A stretch of DNA of 64,000 nucleotides from Desulfofustis glycolicus DSM 9705. Its GTDB lineage: Bacteria > Desulfobacterota > Desulfobulbia > Desulfobulbales > Desulfocapsaceae. The stretch spans positions 1 to 64,000 of the forward strand of contig NZ_FQXS01000006.1 in the NCBI RefSeq assembly GCF_900130015.1, written 5' to 3'. A program made the position numbers and the translations under genes. Below the pieces are notes generated by a model. The model had not been told where the DNA came from and did not search any database. It worked only from the letters and a program-made list of their open reading frames with translations. Of this stretch, positions 7,791 to 16,392 are shown in pieces. The first letter of the stretch is position 1. Every line of letters begins with the position of its first letter.

Positions 7791-9386
7791 TCACGCCGGC
7801 ATATTTTGTGCAAAATAGCGTTTCAGGAAGTCGTCAAAGGACAGATCGTCGCCCTCTTCCAGCTCTTTCTGTTTGGCGTGGGAGCGCTCAGCCATGTCCC
7901 GGAAGGTTTCCCTTCGTGCGGGATCAAGCCGGCGGCTGCGGAAATATCGTTCATGTTCGGCGGACATCTCCAGTGCAAAGGAGGCATAGGAAGAGTTCTT
8001 TTCTCTCATGGCGCGGAGCATGGCCGCTGAAGGCGTCAGTTCCGGATTGTGCACGGCATCGCGTTGCTGAGCGAGGCTGGCGGTATAGGGCCTGTTGCTG
8101 TTGTCGCCGTCGAGCAGCGTGCAAATCGGTTCCATCTCGGCAAAAATCCGTTCCGCCCAATCCCGCAGAGGGATTGGTTTGCCCGCCGACGTCAACTGCA
8201 GCCCCGGTTCGCGGCCCCGCCGGGCGACAGTAATCAGGTTGGTGTTATTGGCGCGCCGTTCTTCACCGGTGGTCAGCGGGCTTGATTCGAGCAGGCAGGA
8301 GAGCAGGAGTGCCTCTACGAAGCGGGCCGTCTGCCGGGATATGCCGACCGGGCAGAACGGGTCCAGATCCAGCGAGCGTAGCTCGACATAGCGGACGCCG
8401 CGGCGCTGCATGGCCAATGATGGTTTCTCACCGGAGCGCGCGATTTGCTTGGGTCGGACGATGCAGTAGAATTCGTTTTCGATCTGCAGGATATTGCTGT
8501 TGAGTTGGCGGTATTCTCCGTTCACCTTGACGCCGATCTCCTGGTAGGGGAGGAATGGAGTCTTGGTGGCGCGGTCTAGTGCGGCGACATAATCCGGCAG
8601 GGAGTTGTGGTTGATATCGAGAATCGCCTGATTGTCGCTTTTATAGCCGATATCGCTCATCCGCAGAGATGTCGCCCAGGGATGATAGACGGTATGTGCG
8701 TCGAATTCATCAAAGCCGTTCATCAACTCCGGGCGACTGCTGAAAAAGCGTTTGCAGACGGCGGACGAGCAGCCGAACAGGTAGAGGATGAGCCAACCCC
8801 GTCGCTGCAGGTTCCGGATCAGTGAAAAATAGCCGTCGGAGATGAATCGACTGAGCTCCAGCGGACTGTTTTCCATCCGGTGGAGCTGTTGCCAGAGCCG
8901 CTCCGGTACCGCATAGTTGAAATGGATACCGGCGATGGACTGCATCGCCCGACCGTAACGATACCAGAGCCCGCGGCGATAGATATGCTTCATCCGGCCG
9001 ATATTTGACGAACCATAGTCGGCGATCGGGATGCTCTCGTCGTCGTCGATGCCACAGGGCATACTAGCTGCCAGCAGCAGCTCTCCGTCGAGTTGTTCGT
9101 AGACGAAGCGGTGAATGTCACACAGGAAGTGCAGGGTTTCGTCGCAATCAGTAAACGGCGGCGTGATGAATTCCAGCAGGGCTTCGGAGTAGTCGGTGGT
9201 AATGTGCGGGTGCGTCAGTGCCGAACCGAGCGCCGTCGGGTGCGGCGTCTGCGCGATCAGCCCATCCCGGCCGATCCGCAGGCTCTCTTTCTCGATGCCG
9301 ATCGTGCCGCCGCTGAGCAGATCACCGGCACCGCGGTCGAGCAGACGGGACAACCGTTCAGGCAGTGATGATTGATCTGTGGCCAT
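7791..9386 (-). CDS. gshA: Glutamate-cysteine ligase
   Basis: The 531-residue product matches the proteobacterial type-1 ligase, which joins L-glutamate and L-cysteine with ATP as the first step of glutathione synthesis. Recognisable parts are GTIGIEKESLRIGRDG near residue 28, TTDYSEALLEFITPP, MPCGIDDDESIPIADYGSSN, and HFNYAVPERLW. Length is normal (E. coli enzyme 518). The gene is the last of a minus-strand set after a lipoprotein gene and gloA, so glutathione synthesis and glyoxalase I appear co-regulated. gshB is not in the window. Confidence 0.92.
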   Translation of the reverse strand: MATDQSSLPERLSRLLDRGAGDLLSGGTIGIEKESLRIGRDGLIAQTPHPTALGSALTHPHITTDYSEALLEFITPPFTDCDETLHFLCDIHRFVYEQLDGELLLAASMPCGIDDDESIPIADYGSSNIGRMKHIYRRGLWYRYGRAMQSIAGIHFNYAVPERLWQQLHRMENSPLELSRFISDGYFSLIRNLQRRGWLILYLFGCSSAVCKRFFSSRPELMNGFDEFDAHTVYHPWATSLRMSDIGYKSDNQAILDINHNSLPDYVAALDRATKTPFLPYQEIGVKVNGEYRQLNSNILQIENEFYCIVRPKQIARSGEKPSLAMQRRGVRYVELRSLDLDPFCPVGISRQTARFVEALLLSCLLESSPLTTGEERRANNTNLITVARRGREPGLQLTSAGKPIPLRDWAERIFAEMEPICTLLDGDNSNRPYTASLAQQRDAVHNPELTPSAAMLRAMREKNSSYASFALEMSAEHERYFRSRRLDPARRETFRDMAERSHAKQKELEEGDDLSFDDFLKRYFAQNMPA

Positions 9387-9455
9387 CGTTGATTGGTACG
9401 GCGGTAAGGAGTTGTTTGGTCGTCCGGCTCAACGGAGCAGGGGTGCCGGTTCGGC

Positions 9456-9875
9456 TTACCACACCCCTTTGTTTTCCATCGACGCCCACGGCTCGGTGAC
9501 CGGAAGGCTGTCGCCCTGTTGGAGCAATTCGATGGAAATCTGATCCGGCGTACGGATGAAGGCCATCCGGCCATCGCGCGGCGGCCGCAGGATCGTTACC
9601 CCTTTGTCCATCAGTCGCCGGCAGTAATCGTAGATATTTTCCACGCTGAAGGCGAGGTGGCCGAAGTTGTTGCCGACGGTATAGTCGTCTGTTTGATCCC
9701 AGTTATAGGTCAATTCGATTTCCGGTTCTCCGGGGGCCGTTGCCAGAAAAACGAGCGTGAAGCGCCCCTGCTCATACTCCTTTCTTCTCGTTTCCACGAG
9801 ACCGAGTTTGCTGGTAAAGAAATCGACGGAGTGATCGAGATCCTTGACCCGGATCATGGTGTGCAGAAATTTCAT
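9456..9875 (-). CDS. gloA: Lactoylglutathione lyase (glyoxalase I)
   Basis: This VOC-fold protein of 139 residues begins [19 protein letters not shown]. It carries the glyoxalase I landmarks: the first metal His in LHTMIRV, Glu in [11 protein letters not shown], His in [12 protein letters not shown] and Glu in ISIELLQ. This is the complete set of four metal ligands for the nickel-type enzyme. The reaction isomerises the methylglyoxal-glutathione hemithioacetal to S-lactoylglutathione. The ATG at 9875 is preferred over 9893 because GAGGAGG lies about ten bases upstream. It sits 69 bases before gshA and 14 after the lipoprotein gene, which fits one detoxification operon. Confidence 0.92.
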   Translation of the reverse strand: MKFLHTMIRVKDLDHSVDFFTSKLGLVETRRKEYEQGRFTLVFLATAPGEPEIELTYNWDQTDDYTVGNNFGHLAFSVENIYDYCRRLMDKGVTILRPPRDGRMAFIRTPDQISIELLQQGDSLPVTEPWASMENKGVW

Positions 9876-9889
9876 AAAGCTGCGCCTCC

Positions 9890-10252
9890 TCACTGCTTCA
9901 TATCTGCAGCTTTCTCTTTGACCTCTGTGGCTGCTTTCTCGGTGGTCGAAGCAGCGTCTTCAGTGACCTGGGCGGCCTTATCTTTGACGTCGCCGGCGAC
10001 TTTCTTGGCGGTTTCTGCAGCCTCTTCGCCGATCTGCACTGCTTTGTCTTTCGCTTCAGCTGCGGTTTCCTTGGTGGCCGATACCGCGCTCTTGCTGATT
10101 TCAGTTGCCCGGTCGGTTACCTCGGCAGCTGCCTGCTTGGCGGCCGTTACTGCTTCTTGGGCTTTTTCGGCGACGTTTTCTTTGTCTTCGTTGCTGCAGC
10201 CGGCAACAATCAGTAGCGCGATGACGGCAACGACACCTAAAATCTGTTTCAT
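9890..10252 (-). CDS. Lipoprotein with repeated amphipathic-helix (LEA-like) domain
   Basis: The product of 120 residues has a lipoprotein signal with lipobox IVAGC (Cys19). About 95 residues follow that lack aromatic residues and are built of Ala, Lys, Glu, Thr and Val in 11- and 22-residue periods, such as [19 protein letters not shown] and [19 protein letters not shown]. This is the composition of LEA/apolipoprotein-type amphipathic helices, which fold on membranes or on drying. The nearest recognised relatives are YtjA/CsbD-like stress lipoproteins, but I do not assign a family. The start at 10252 places the signal peptide correctly. It is the first gene of the operon with gloA and gshA, which suggests stress induction. 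Confidence 0.75.
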   Translation of the reverse strand: MKQILGVVAVIALLIVAGCSNEDKENVAEKAQEAVTAAKQAAAEVTDRATEISKSAVSATKETAAEAKDKAVQIGEEAAETAKKVAGDVKDKAAQVTEDAASTTEKAATEVKEKAADMKQ

Positions 10253-10575
10253 GGTATCTCTCCTTGCATGAAAAGAGCAGATGCGCCACAACGAGCGATA
10301 TCGTTGAGCTCGTTGCGCCGCCTGCTGGCGGGAAGATTATTCCGTCCCTATCAACAGGTAGACATTGATTGGGACAAGTCAAGTCGAGACCAGGCCGGCC
10401 TGTCCGGGTGACTGTCAGGCCAGGGGCGGCTACCGGCGCGAGATGAAGCGCGATTTCATCAGAGCTCTGCTTGTTTCGGCTGGTTCTTCGGATCATGAAT
10501 TCAATGACAATTCGATCGTTGAACGGTAACATATGCCGTGAGACAAATGTGGTGCAGTTTGCAAGGAGTTTTTAC
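10253..10575. promoter_or_regulatory. Divergent intergenic region, lipoprotein/gloA/gshA and YaiI genes
   Basis: About 320 bases separate two divergent starts, so both promoters should lie here. An imperfect inverted repeat (GCGCCACAACGAG at 10283-10295 against CTCGTTGCGC at 10309-10318) is the only clear structure near the operon side. No confident -35/-10 pair was found. Confidence 0.35.
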
Positions 10576-11040
10576 GTGCTGGATATTTATGTCGATGCCG
10601 ATGCCTGCCCGGTCAAGCAGGAGGTATACCGCGTTGCCGAACGTTATCGGTTGGCAGTGACCCTGGTGGCCAATAGTCGGCTGACTGTCCCCAGAGAGCC
10701 GTGGCTTACACTTGTCGTTGTCGATAGCGGCAGCGACGTGGCCGACAACTGGATTGTCGAGCACTTGGCAGAGGGCGATATCGTGGTTACCGCCGACATC
10801 GGACTGGCCGACCGCTGCCTGAAGAAAGGGGCGCTGGTGATCGGGTCGACCGGAAAGCCGTTTTCCGAAGACATGATCGGGGTTGCGCTGGCGACTCGCG
10901 ATCTGCTTTCCGATCTGCGTGGCGCCGGTGAAGTGACGGGTGGACCGCCACCATTGACCAAACGTGATCGGTCCCGATTTCTTCAACATCTTGACCAGGC
11001 CATCCAAACGATCAGGCGTCGCCGACCGGAGGCACCATAG
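10576..11040 (+). CDS. UPF0178 (YaiI/YqxD) family protein
   Basis: The 154-residue product has the full PIN-like signature of UPF0178: IYVDADACPVKQEVYRVA at the start, DSGSDVADNWIVEHLAEGDI, and VTADIGLADRCLKKGALVI, with conserved Asp residues in PIN-fold positions. The family is suspected to be a nuclease or RNA-binding protein, but its role is unproven. The start is the GTG at 10576, seven bases after AAGGAG; the frame extends further upstream without a better signal. Length matches family members (about 150). Confidence 0.85.
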   Translation: MLDIYVDADACPVKQEVYRVAERYRLAVTLVANSRLTVPREPWLTLVVVDSGSDVADNWIVEHLAEGDIVVTADIGLADRCLKKGALVIGSTGKPFSEDMIGVALATRDLLSDLRGAGEVTGGPPPLTKRDRSRFLQHLDQAIQTIRRRRPEAP

Positions 11041-11081
11041 ATAGCAGCGAAGCAAGAGAAGAGCGACAGCGGCACCGCTAT

Positions 11082-11224
11082 AGGGAACCTTGAAAAATTG
11101 TCATTCCATCCAATCTCATCGTTGCGCAATCAAATTTTATCCTCGGAATATCATGTATATTCCTGCGGAATTTTTTTTGCGCGCTTTGATCTTGAACGAA
11201 ATTCCGATTTTTTCAAGCTCCCCT
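11082..11224 (+). repeat. MITE-like dispersed repeat C, copy 1
   Basis: This 143-bp intergenic element starts AGGGAACCTTGAAAAATTG and ends with a TTTTTTCAAGCTCCCCT segment, giving imperfect terminal inverted repeats of about 20 bases. The interior (AATCTCATCGTTGCGCAATC, then AAATTTTATCCTCGGAATATC) is nearly identical to copies at 26022-26166 (same orientation) and 28810-28953 (inverted). It has no open frame of note. The structure fits a non-autonomous miniature transposable element or a large REP/BIME-type unit. Confidence 0.75.
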
Positions 11225-11261
11225 TTCGATGGACAACAGTTCATAAGCCTGTGGAGGAATC

Positions 11262-12194
11262 ATGAAGATCGCAGTGATGGGAAGCGGAGGCGTCGGGGGT
11301 TATTTCGGGGCAAAACTCGCCGCCGCTGGCTGTCAGGTGACTTTTATCGCCCGTGGAGCGCACCTGGCGGCGATCAGACAAAATGGCCTGCTGGTGCGCA
11401 GCCCGCTGGGCGAGGTGCTGATCGAGCAAGCGTCGGTGGTGGAAGACCCCCGGGAAATCGGTTCCGTCGACCTCGTCCTGTTCGGGGTGAAGTTGTGGGA
11501 CACCGAAACGGCCGCCGAGGCGATCAGACCGCTGATCACCGGTGATACCGGCGTCATCTCATTTCAAAACGGGGTAATCAAGGACGATATCCTGGTGGAG
11601 ATGTTCGGTCCACAGGCCGTCGTCGGCGGGGTCTGCTACATAGCCGCCACCATTGCCGAGCCCGGTGTCATCGCCCATACCGGCACCATGCAGAAGCTGG
11701 TCTTCGGAGAGTACGAAGGACGGCTTTCCGAGCGAGTCAAACGGTTCTACGAGATGTGCCGGCAGGCCGGGATCGACGCGGAAATCAGCGACGACATCCG
11801 CCGTTCGATCTGGGAGAAGTTCGTCTTTCTCGTTGGTTTCTCGGCGGTGACGGCGACCACGCGCTGTCCGATCGGTATCGTTCGGGCCAACCCGCAGGCC
11901 CGGCACCTGCTGGCAGGGGTGATGCAGGAGGTTGTCGACGTCGGTCGGGCCGAAGGGGTACCCCTTGCACCAGGTTTTGTCGAGGACCGTATGGCCTTTT
12001 GCGATCAACTACCGGAGTCGATGACCGCTTCGATGCATCATGACCTGGAGCGGGGCAACCGGCTGGAGGTCCAGTGGCTCAGTGGCGATGTCAGTCGGCG
12101 CGGGGAAAAGCTCGGGGTTCCGGCACCGTTCAACACGGCGGTGTACGACATCCTGGCAGTCCATGCGCAGGGTCTGGCCGTTGCTAAAAGTTAG
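11262..12194 (+). CDS. panE: 2-dehydropantoate 2-reductase (ketopantoate reductase)
   Basis: The 310-residue enzyme has an N-terminal NADP-binding GSGGVGGYFGAKLAAAG, the family's VKLWDTETAAEAI segment (Lys for NADP), NGVIKDD, and a C-terminal ApbA/PanE domain with WEKFVFLVGFSAVTA and the catalytic region around ASMHHDLERGNRLEVQWLSG. It reduces 2-dehydropantoate to pantoate for coenzyme A synthesis. Several homologues of this family act on other 2-oxo acids, so the pathway assignment is probable, not certain. A GTGGAGGAATC precedes the ATG. No other pan genes are near. Confidence 0.88.
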   Translation: MKIAVMGSGGVGGYFGAKLAAAGCQVTFIARGAHLAAIRQNGLLVRSPLGEVLIEQASVVEDPREIGSVDLVLFGVKLWDTETAAEAIRPLITGDTGVISFQNGVIKDDILVEMFGPQAVVGGVCYIAATIAEPGVIAHTGTMQKLVFGEYEGRLSERVKRFYEMCRQAGIDAEISDDIRRSIWEKFVFLVGFSAVTATTRCPIGIVRANPQARHLLAGVMQEVVDVGRAEGVPLAPGFVEDRMAFCDQLPESMTASMHHDLERGNRLEVQWLSGDVSRRGEKLGVPAPFNTAVYDILAVHAQGLAVAKS

Positions 12195-12195
12195 T

Positions 12196-12229
12196 GGGGG
12201 ACAGGTTAAAACCTGTCCCGCCGTTGGTT
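12196..12229 (+). repeat. Dispersed palindromic repeat A, copy 2
   Basis: GGGGGACAGGTTAAAACCTG then TCCCGCCGTTGGTT. The core GGGACAGGTT-A-AAACCTGTCCC is a perfect inverted repeat. It differs by one base from the copy at 52751-52784. It sits right after the panE stop codon and could fold as a terminator-like hairpin, though no U-tract follows. Confidence 0.8.
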
Positions 12230-12254
12230 ATAAATAGTAGCTTGGGATACAACC

Positions 12255-12986
12255 ATGGCCGAGGACAACAAGATCGCACTGTTGATCGATTGTGATAACG
12301 TCAGTCACCGTTCCGTCGAGGGGGTGATCGACGAACTATCCAAGTATGGCAAAGTAAATATCCGCAACGCCTACGGTAATTGGAAAAGCGAGAACATGAA
12401 AGGCTGGGAGGAGAAACTGCACCCGCACGCCATTAAGCCGATCCAGCAATTCGCCTATACCACTGGCAAAAATGCCACCGATGCGGCGATGATCATCGAC
12501 GCGATGGACCTGCTCTATACCCAGAAGCTCGACGCCTTTGCGCTGATGACCAGCGACAGCGATTTCACCCCGCTGGTCATGCGGATTCTTGCCAACGGCA
12601 TCACCGTTTATGGCTTTGGTGAAAAGAAGACGCCGGGAGCTTTCGTCCGCGCCTGTTCGCAGTTCATCTATACCGAAAATCTCGAACCTCTCGATGATGA
12701 AGAGGAAAAGCCGCAGGAAAAGGGCGGAACGAAGAAATCGCGTAGCGAGTTGAAGCAGGACGCGACACTGGTCAAGCTGCTCAGGACGGCGGTCGAGCAG
12801 GCGGCAGACGAGGACGGCTGGTCCCATCTCGGCCGCATCGGCCAGTATATTTCCAATAAGACATCGTTTTCACCGGTCAATTACGGTTATAAGAAACTCG
12901 GCGACCTGATCAGGGCCATCGATCTGTTCGAGATCAAGATGAGGCACGACAATTCGGTGATGTATATCAAGGATTCGCGGAAATAA
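12255..12986 (+). CDS. NYN-domain ribonuclease-like protein with OST-HTH/LOTUS domain
   Basis: Residues ~7-145 are a LabA/NYN (PIN-like) domain: ALLIDCDNVSHRSVEGVIDE, GKNATDAAMIIDAMDLLYT and FALMTSDSDFTPLVMRI supply the acidic metal-binding residues. A charged linker (residues ~147-170) leads to an OST-HTH/LOTUS domain (residues ~172-240, with DGWSHLGRIGQYISNK and YGYKKLGDLIRAIDLFEI), a fold that binds RNA. The pair is typical of MARF1-like bacterial proteins thought to cleave or sequester RNA; the targets are unknown. Length (243) is normal. The gene is monocistronic, with repeat A directly upstream. Confidence 0.88.
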   Translation: MAEDNKIALLIDCDNVSHRSVEGVIDELSKYGKVNIRNAYGNWKSENMKGWEEKLHPHAIKPIQQFAYTTGKNATDAAMIIDAMDLLYTQKLDAFALMTSDSDFTPLVMRILANGITVYGFGEKKTPGAFVRACSQFIYTENLEPLDDEEEKPQEKGGTKKSRSELKQDATLVKLLRTAVEQAADEDGWSHLGRIGQYISNKTSFSPVNYGYKKLGDLIRAIDLFEIKMRHDNSVMYIKDSRK

Positions 12987-13104
12987 TAGATTGCTCGAAC
13001 GGCCGGACTGTGCTCGCAGTGTCCTGCGGCGATCGGCTGCCGCCCTCACCCTTCCCGTCAATCCTCTCTGGTGCAATCGGCGAGAGTATGGTACGATATT
13101 GTAA

Positions 13105-13121
13105 TTGAGAATTTGTCTCAA
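13105..13121. promoter_or_regulatory. Operator-like palindrome upstream of the hydrogenase operon
   Basis: A TTGAGA-N5-TCTCAA inverted repeat lies in an AT-rich stretch about 135 bases before the first hydrogenase gene, in a 269-base gap. Dyads of this size are common for winged-helix or FNR/Fur-like dimers, but the sequence does not match a consensus I can name. A TGGTACG just upstream resembles half of a sigma-54 site, but the -12 element is out of phase. Confidence 0.3.
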
Positions 13122-13255
13122 ATATTTGTGCTTGTATTTTCGGGATGATGGAACTATTCTGAGCTATTTCTTTGTCAAAGGAAAGAAGCCAGGACCTTCA
13201 CCCGGCATCCGCATTGTGGACACGGGGACAACCAGAATCAGTGGAGGAGGGATAC

Positions 13256-13759
13256 ATGGAAGACATCCATGAAATCCGTAAGCGTCGAAGGACGTTACAG
13301 GAAACGATGAACTTCATGGCGGCGCTGTCGGCCGGTATCGAGCCGATCCTCGGTCGGGGGGCCAACAGCATGACCATGTCCGCCGGTCGCAACCTCGGCA
13401 GGAAATTTTCCGAGAACGCCGCAAAGACCGATGATTTACTGACCGCGATCAACGAGGTTCGCCGGGTTCTCGAGGAAAACCACTGCCTGTGGGGCTTCGA
13501 GCCCTTCCAGCCGAGCGGGCAGCAGGATATGATCACCACCAATGAAAACGGTGAAACGCAGCTACTACTCGTCTTCAAGGACTGCATGATTCGTCAGTCC
13601 CTTTTCCGTTTCGGACATCCCCAGCAGGGGTCGCTGTGCAACATGATGTATGGCTTTTTCGCCGGCGCCCTGGAGAATATCATGGGTAAGAAAACTCGGC
13701 TGGACATCAAGCATGCCGGAGAAAACGCCTGCCTGAAGGTATTGACTGTTACCGCCTGA
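13256..13759 (+). CDS. V4R-domain protein, hydrogenase-associated (first copy)
   Basis: The 167-residue protein resembles the V4R (4-vinyl reductase, BchJ/FilR-type small-molecule-binding) domain. AGRNLGRKFSENAA and FRFGHPQQGSLCNMMYGFFA contain the conserved Gly and Cys positions, with further Cys at KDCMIR and ENACLKVL. V4R folds bind hydrophobic ligands or metals and usually sense or scaffold. A strong GGAGGAGG lies five bases before the ATG at 13256; the frame continues upstream without a better site. It is the first gene of a tight operon (29 bases to the small subunit). A second, diverged V4R gene lies after the ferredoxin, so the pair probably works with the hydrogenase. Confidence 0.6.
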   Translation: MEDIHEIRKRRRTLQETMNFMAALSAGIEPILGRGANSMTMSAGRNLGRKFSENAAKTDDLLTAINEVRRVLEENHCLWGFEPFQPSGQQDMITTNENGETQLLLVFKDCMIRQSLFRFGHPQQGSLCNMMYGFFAGALENIMGKKTRLDIKHAGENACLKVLTVTA

Positions 13760-13788
13760 ATCCGGGCACAGAGAATGAGGAATCCATC

Positions 13789-14730
13789 ATGAGTGGTGAA
13801 AAAATACGCCTGAACACCGAGTGGCTCTGCGATTGCGGCGGCTGCCACGTGGCGCTGGTGGATCTGCACGAAAAGATCCTCAATGTCCTCGATTCGGTGA
13901 CCATCCAGCACTGTCCGGTTCTGACCGACATCAAGGACTATCCGGAGGCCGATATCGGCATCCTGACCGGTTCGATCCGCACCGAGCATGACCGTCATGC
14001 CGCCGGAGAGATGCGCAAGAAATGCAAGACGATCATCGCCTTTGGCACCTGCGCCGTTTACGGCGGGCTGCACGGCGCCGGGCTGGCCCATTCCCGGGAA
14101 GAAATCGTCGACCGTGTCTATCGGCACAACCCGACCACCCGGACCGACACGGTGCCCGACAGCGAAGTGACGGAACTAGCCAAACTGGTGACGCCGGTTG
14201 ATGAGGTGATCGATGTTGATCTCTACCTGCCGGGCTGTCCGCCGCATGCACATTTTATCTTCGAGAGCCTGGCCACCCTGATTGAACAGCGTGCGCCGCG
14301 AGTCACCCAAGACACGGTCTGCGCCCGGTGCAATCGTCAGATGGTCAAAAGCGAGGTGAACGCCATCAAGAAGTCTCTCGACGGTGTACCGGACGACAAC
14401 ATCTGCTTTCTCAGCCAGGGCTATATCTGCCTCGGTTCGGTGACGCTTGACCGCTGTCTGGCGCCGTGCCCTAACCACGGCGTGGCTTGCACCGGCTGTG
14501 CCGGACCGACCATGCAGATCCTGACCGAACCGAATCGCGATATCAGAACCGAGGTCAGCGACCGGATGTCGCGGCTGACCGCGATCGATGGCGAGACCAT
14601 CAAGACCCACATGGAACGAACGGCCAAGACCCAGTACGCCTACGCGATGGCCACCAAGATGATCGGCAACAAGCCGACCTTCCTGATCAAAAAATGGATA
14701 GCTGACGTGGAGGCAGGAGCACATGGCTAA
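13789..14730 (+). CDS. [NiFe]-hydrogenase small subunit, group 3 type
   Basis: The 313-residue subunit starts with the proximal cluster motif WLCDCGGCHVALVDLHEK. FGTCAVYGG and YLPGCPPHAHF supply the other proximal ligands. A C-terminal ferredoxin-like part follows with CARCNRQM, ICFLSQGYICLGSVTLDRC and CPNHGVACTGCAGP, which should bind two more [4Fe-4S] clusters. This architecture is that of MvhG/FrhG-like cytoplasmic hydrogenases. There is no twin-arginine signal, so the enzyme stays in the cytoplasm. The stop overlaps the large-subunit start by eight bases, indicating translational coupling. Subgroup 3c is my best guess; placement needs a tree. Confidence 0.9.
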   Translation: MSGEKIRLNTEWLCDCGGCHVALVDLHEKILNVLDSVTIQHCPVLTDIKDYPEADIGILTGSIRTEHDRHAAGEMRKKCKTIIAFGTCAVYGGLHGAGLAHSREEIVDRVYRHNPTTRTDTVPDSEVTELAKLVTPVDEVIDVDLYLPGCPPHAHFIFESLATLIEQRAPRVTQDTVCARCNRQMVKSEVNAIKKSLDGVPDDNICFLSQGYICLGSVTLDRCLAPCPNHGVACTGCAGPTMQILTEPNRDIRTEVSDRMSRLTAIDGETIKTHMERTAKTQYAYAMATKMIGNKPTFLIKKWIADVEAGAHG

Positions 14731-16138
14731 AACAATCAATATCGATCCGGTAACACGGATAGAAGGGCATGCCCGCATCCTGCTGGAGTGCAACGATGCC
14801 GGCACCGTTGAGGAGGCCTTCTTCATCGTTAACGAATTGCGCGGTTTCGAACGCATCCTGGTCGGCATGGAGGCACACACCATGCCGCAGGTGACGGCTC
14901 GAATCTGCGGGGTCTGTCCGACCGCTCATCACCTGGTTGCGGCCAAAGCGCTGGACAATGCCGCCGGCGTCGAGCCGCCGCCGGCCGGCCGGCTGCTCCG
15001 CGAGCTGATGTATATGGGGCACATGATCCATTCGCACAGTCTGTCTCTCTATGTTCTTGCCGGTCCCGACCTGGTCTTCGGACTGGGTGGCGCTGCGGCT
15101 AGCCAGAACATCGTCGGCATGGTCGAGCATAACCCCGAGTTGAGCAAAAAAGGACTTCGTTTGCGCTCGCTCGGTCAGAAAATCAACGAGGTGATCGGCG
15201 GACGCGGCATTCATCCGGTTACCGCCATCGCCGGGGGCATTGCCGCCAAGCTCACCGACGCCCAGTTCGACCGCCTCAAGGAACTCACCGACGAGGCACT
15301 GACGCTGGCCTGTGAACTGGCACCGGTGACCAAGGAGCTGCTCTTCAGGCTGTTTGACGATAACCCGGTGCTGCTCGACAAGCTCAACGTGCCGAGCTGG
15401 TATCTCGGAACGGTTAACGGCGGCAAGCTCAATGTTTATGACGGCACCCTTCGGGCCATGGATGAAGATGGCCGGATCCGTGCCGAATTCAACGCCACTG
15501 ACTATGTTTCCTATCTGGCGGAGCGGACGGTCAAGCGCAGCTACGCCAAAGAGGTCTTTCTCAATGTCGATGGCGCCGAGCATATGTATCGGGTCAGCAC
15601 CCTGGCCCGGATGAATGTCGTCGACGGCATGGAAACGCCGCTCGCCCAGAAAGAGTTCGAGGAGTTCCGCAATCGTTACGGCCGGCCGAGCCACAATGCG
15701 ATTCTCCAGATGTATTGCAAGTTGGTCGAGTTGGTCTATTGCTGTGAAAAGGCTGGCGAAATCATGGGCAACCCTGAATTGCGCGGACCGTCCCGGGTCG
15801 CTGCCACTATTAACGGAAAACACGGTATCGCCCATATCGAGGCGCCGCGCGGCGTGCTGATCCATGACTATAAGATCAGCGAGGACGGCATTATCCAGGC
15901 GGCCAACATGATCGTGGCCACCCAGCAGAACACCGCGGCGATCAACAAATCGCTCAAGGAAGGGGCGATCAATCTGCTCGAGGGCGGCGATGACGAAAAG
16001 ATGCTCAACGGGCTCGAATTCGTGGTCCGCTGTTATGACCCGTGCCTGGCCTGCTCGACCCATGCGATCGGTCACATGGAGTTCGCTGTGGAAGTCAGGT
16101 GCGGCGGGCGGATGGTTCGACGTATCAGGAGGACGTGA
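14723..16138 (+). CDS. [NiFe]-hydrogenase large subunit, group 3 type
   Basis: This 471-residue catalytic subunit has both nickel-binding motifs: RICGVCPTAHH (L1) near residue 57 and DPCLACSTHAIGH (L2) near the end. The start INIDPVTRIEGHARILLECN is the usual substrate-channel strand. After L2 come about 24 residues (MEFAVEVRCGGRMVRRIRR) that should be removed by a maturation endopeptidase after the Thr-His pair. The protease gene lies at the end of the same operon. It oxidises H2 or reduces protons at the NiFe(CN)2CO centre. No hyp maturation genes are in the window. Confidence 0.93.
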   Translation: MAKTINIDPVTRIEGHARILLECNDAGTVEEAFFIVNELRGFERILVGMEAHTMPQVTARICGVCPTAHHLVAAKALDNAAGVEPPPAGRLLRELMYMGHMIHSHSLSLYVLAGPDLVFGLGGAAASQNIVGMVEHNPELSKKGLRLRSLGQKINEVIGGRGIHPVTAIAGGIAAKLTDAQFDRLKELTDEALTLACELAPVTKELLFRLFDDNPVLLDKLNVPSWYLGTVNGGKLNVYDGTLRAMDEDGRIRAEFNATDYVSYLAERTVKRSYAKEVFLNVDGAEHMYRVSTLARMNVVDGMETPLAQKEFEEFRNRYGRPSHNAILQMYCKLVELVYCCEKAGEIMGNPELRGPSRVAATINGKHGIAHIEAPRGVLIHDYKISEDGIIQAANMIVATQQNTAAINKSLKEGAINLLEGGDDEKMLNGLEFVVRCYDPCLACSTHAIGHMEFAVEVRCGGRMVRRIRRT

Positions 16139-16140
16139 TC

Positions 16141-16392
16141 ATGGTGCAGATGGAAATTCGAGAAAAAGCGTGCCGGGGCTGCAAATTCTGCATCGATGTC
16201 TGCCCGACCGACGCGTTGGCCTTTGACGAGGCTACTCAGAAAGCAGTGGTAAAAACGGTTGAAGATTGCATCGGTTGTCTCAGTTGTGCATATCTTTGCC
16301 CGTCCGGGGCGATCAGCCACAGCGGCCATCACGTGGTAAAGAATTTCTACCGCAATCTCTATTTCAGCCAGCGTATGGAGAAATTCCTATGA
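16141..16392 (+). CDS. 2[4Fe-4S] ferredoxin, hydrogenase operon
   Basis: The small 83-residue protein has two complete cluster motifs, CRGCKFCIDVCP and CIGCLSCAYLCP, spaced as in bacterial-type dicluster ferredoxins. A basic, aromatic tail (NFYRNLYFSQRMEKF) of unknown use follows. The ATG at 16141 has AGGAGG eight bases before it and immediately follows the large-subunit stop. It is the only evident electron-transfer partner in the operon: no flavin, NAD or heterodisulfide reductase subunit is encoded here. It therefore probably shuttles electrons to or from a partner elsewhere. Confidence 0.92.
   Translation: MVQMEIREKACRGCKFCIDVCPTDALAFDEATQKAVVKTVEDCIGCLSCAYLCPSGAISHSGHHVVKNFYRNLYFSQRMEKFL

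Noticed and set aside
13087-13103. Possible sigma-54 promoter before the hydrogenase operon
   Set aside because: TGGTACG fits the -24 half, but the TTG half is one base out of phase and lacks the invariant GC.
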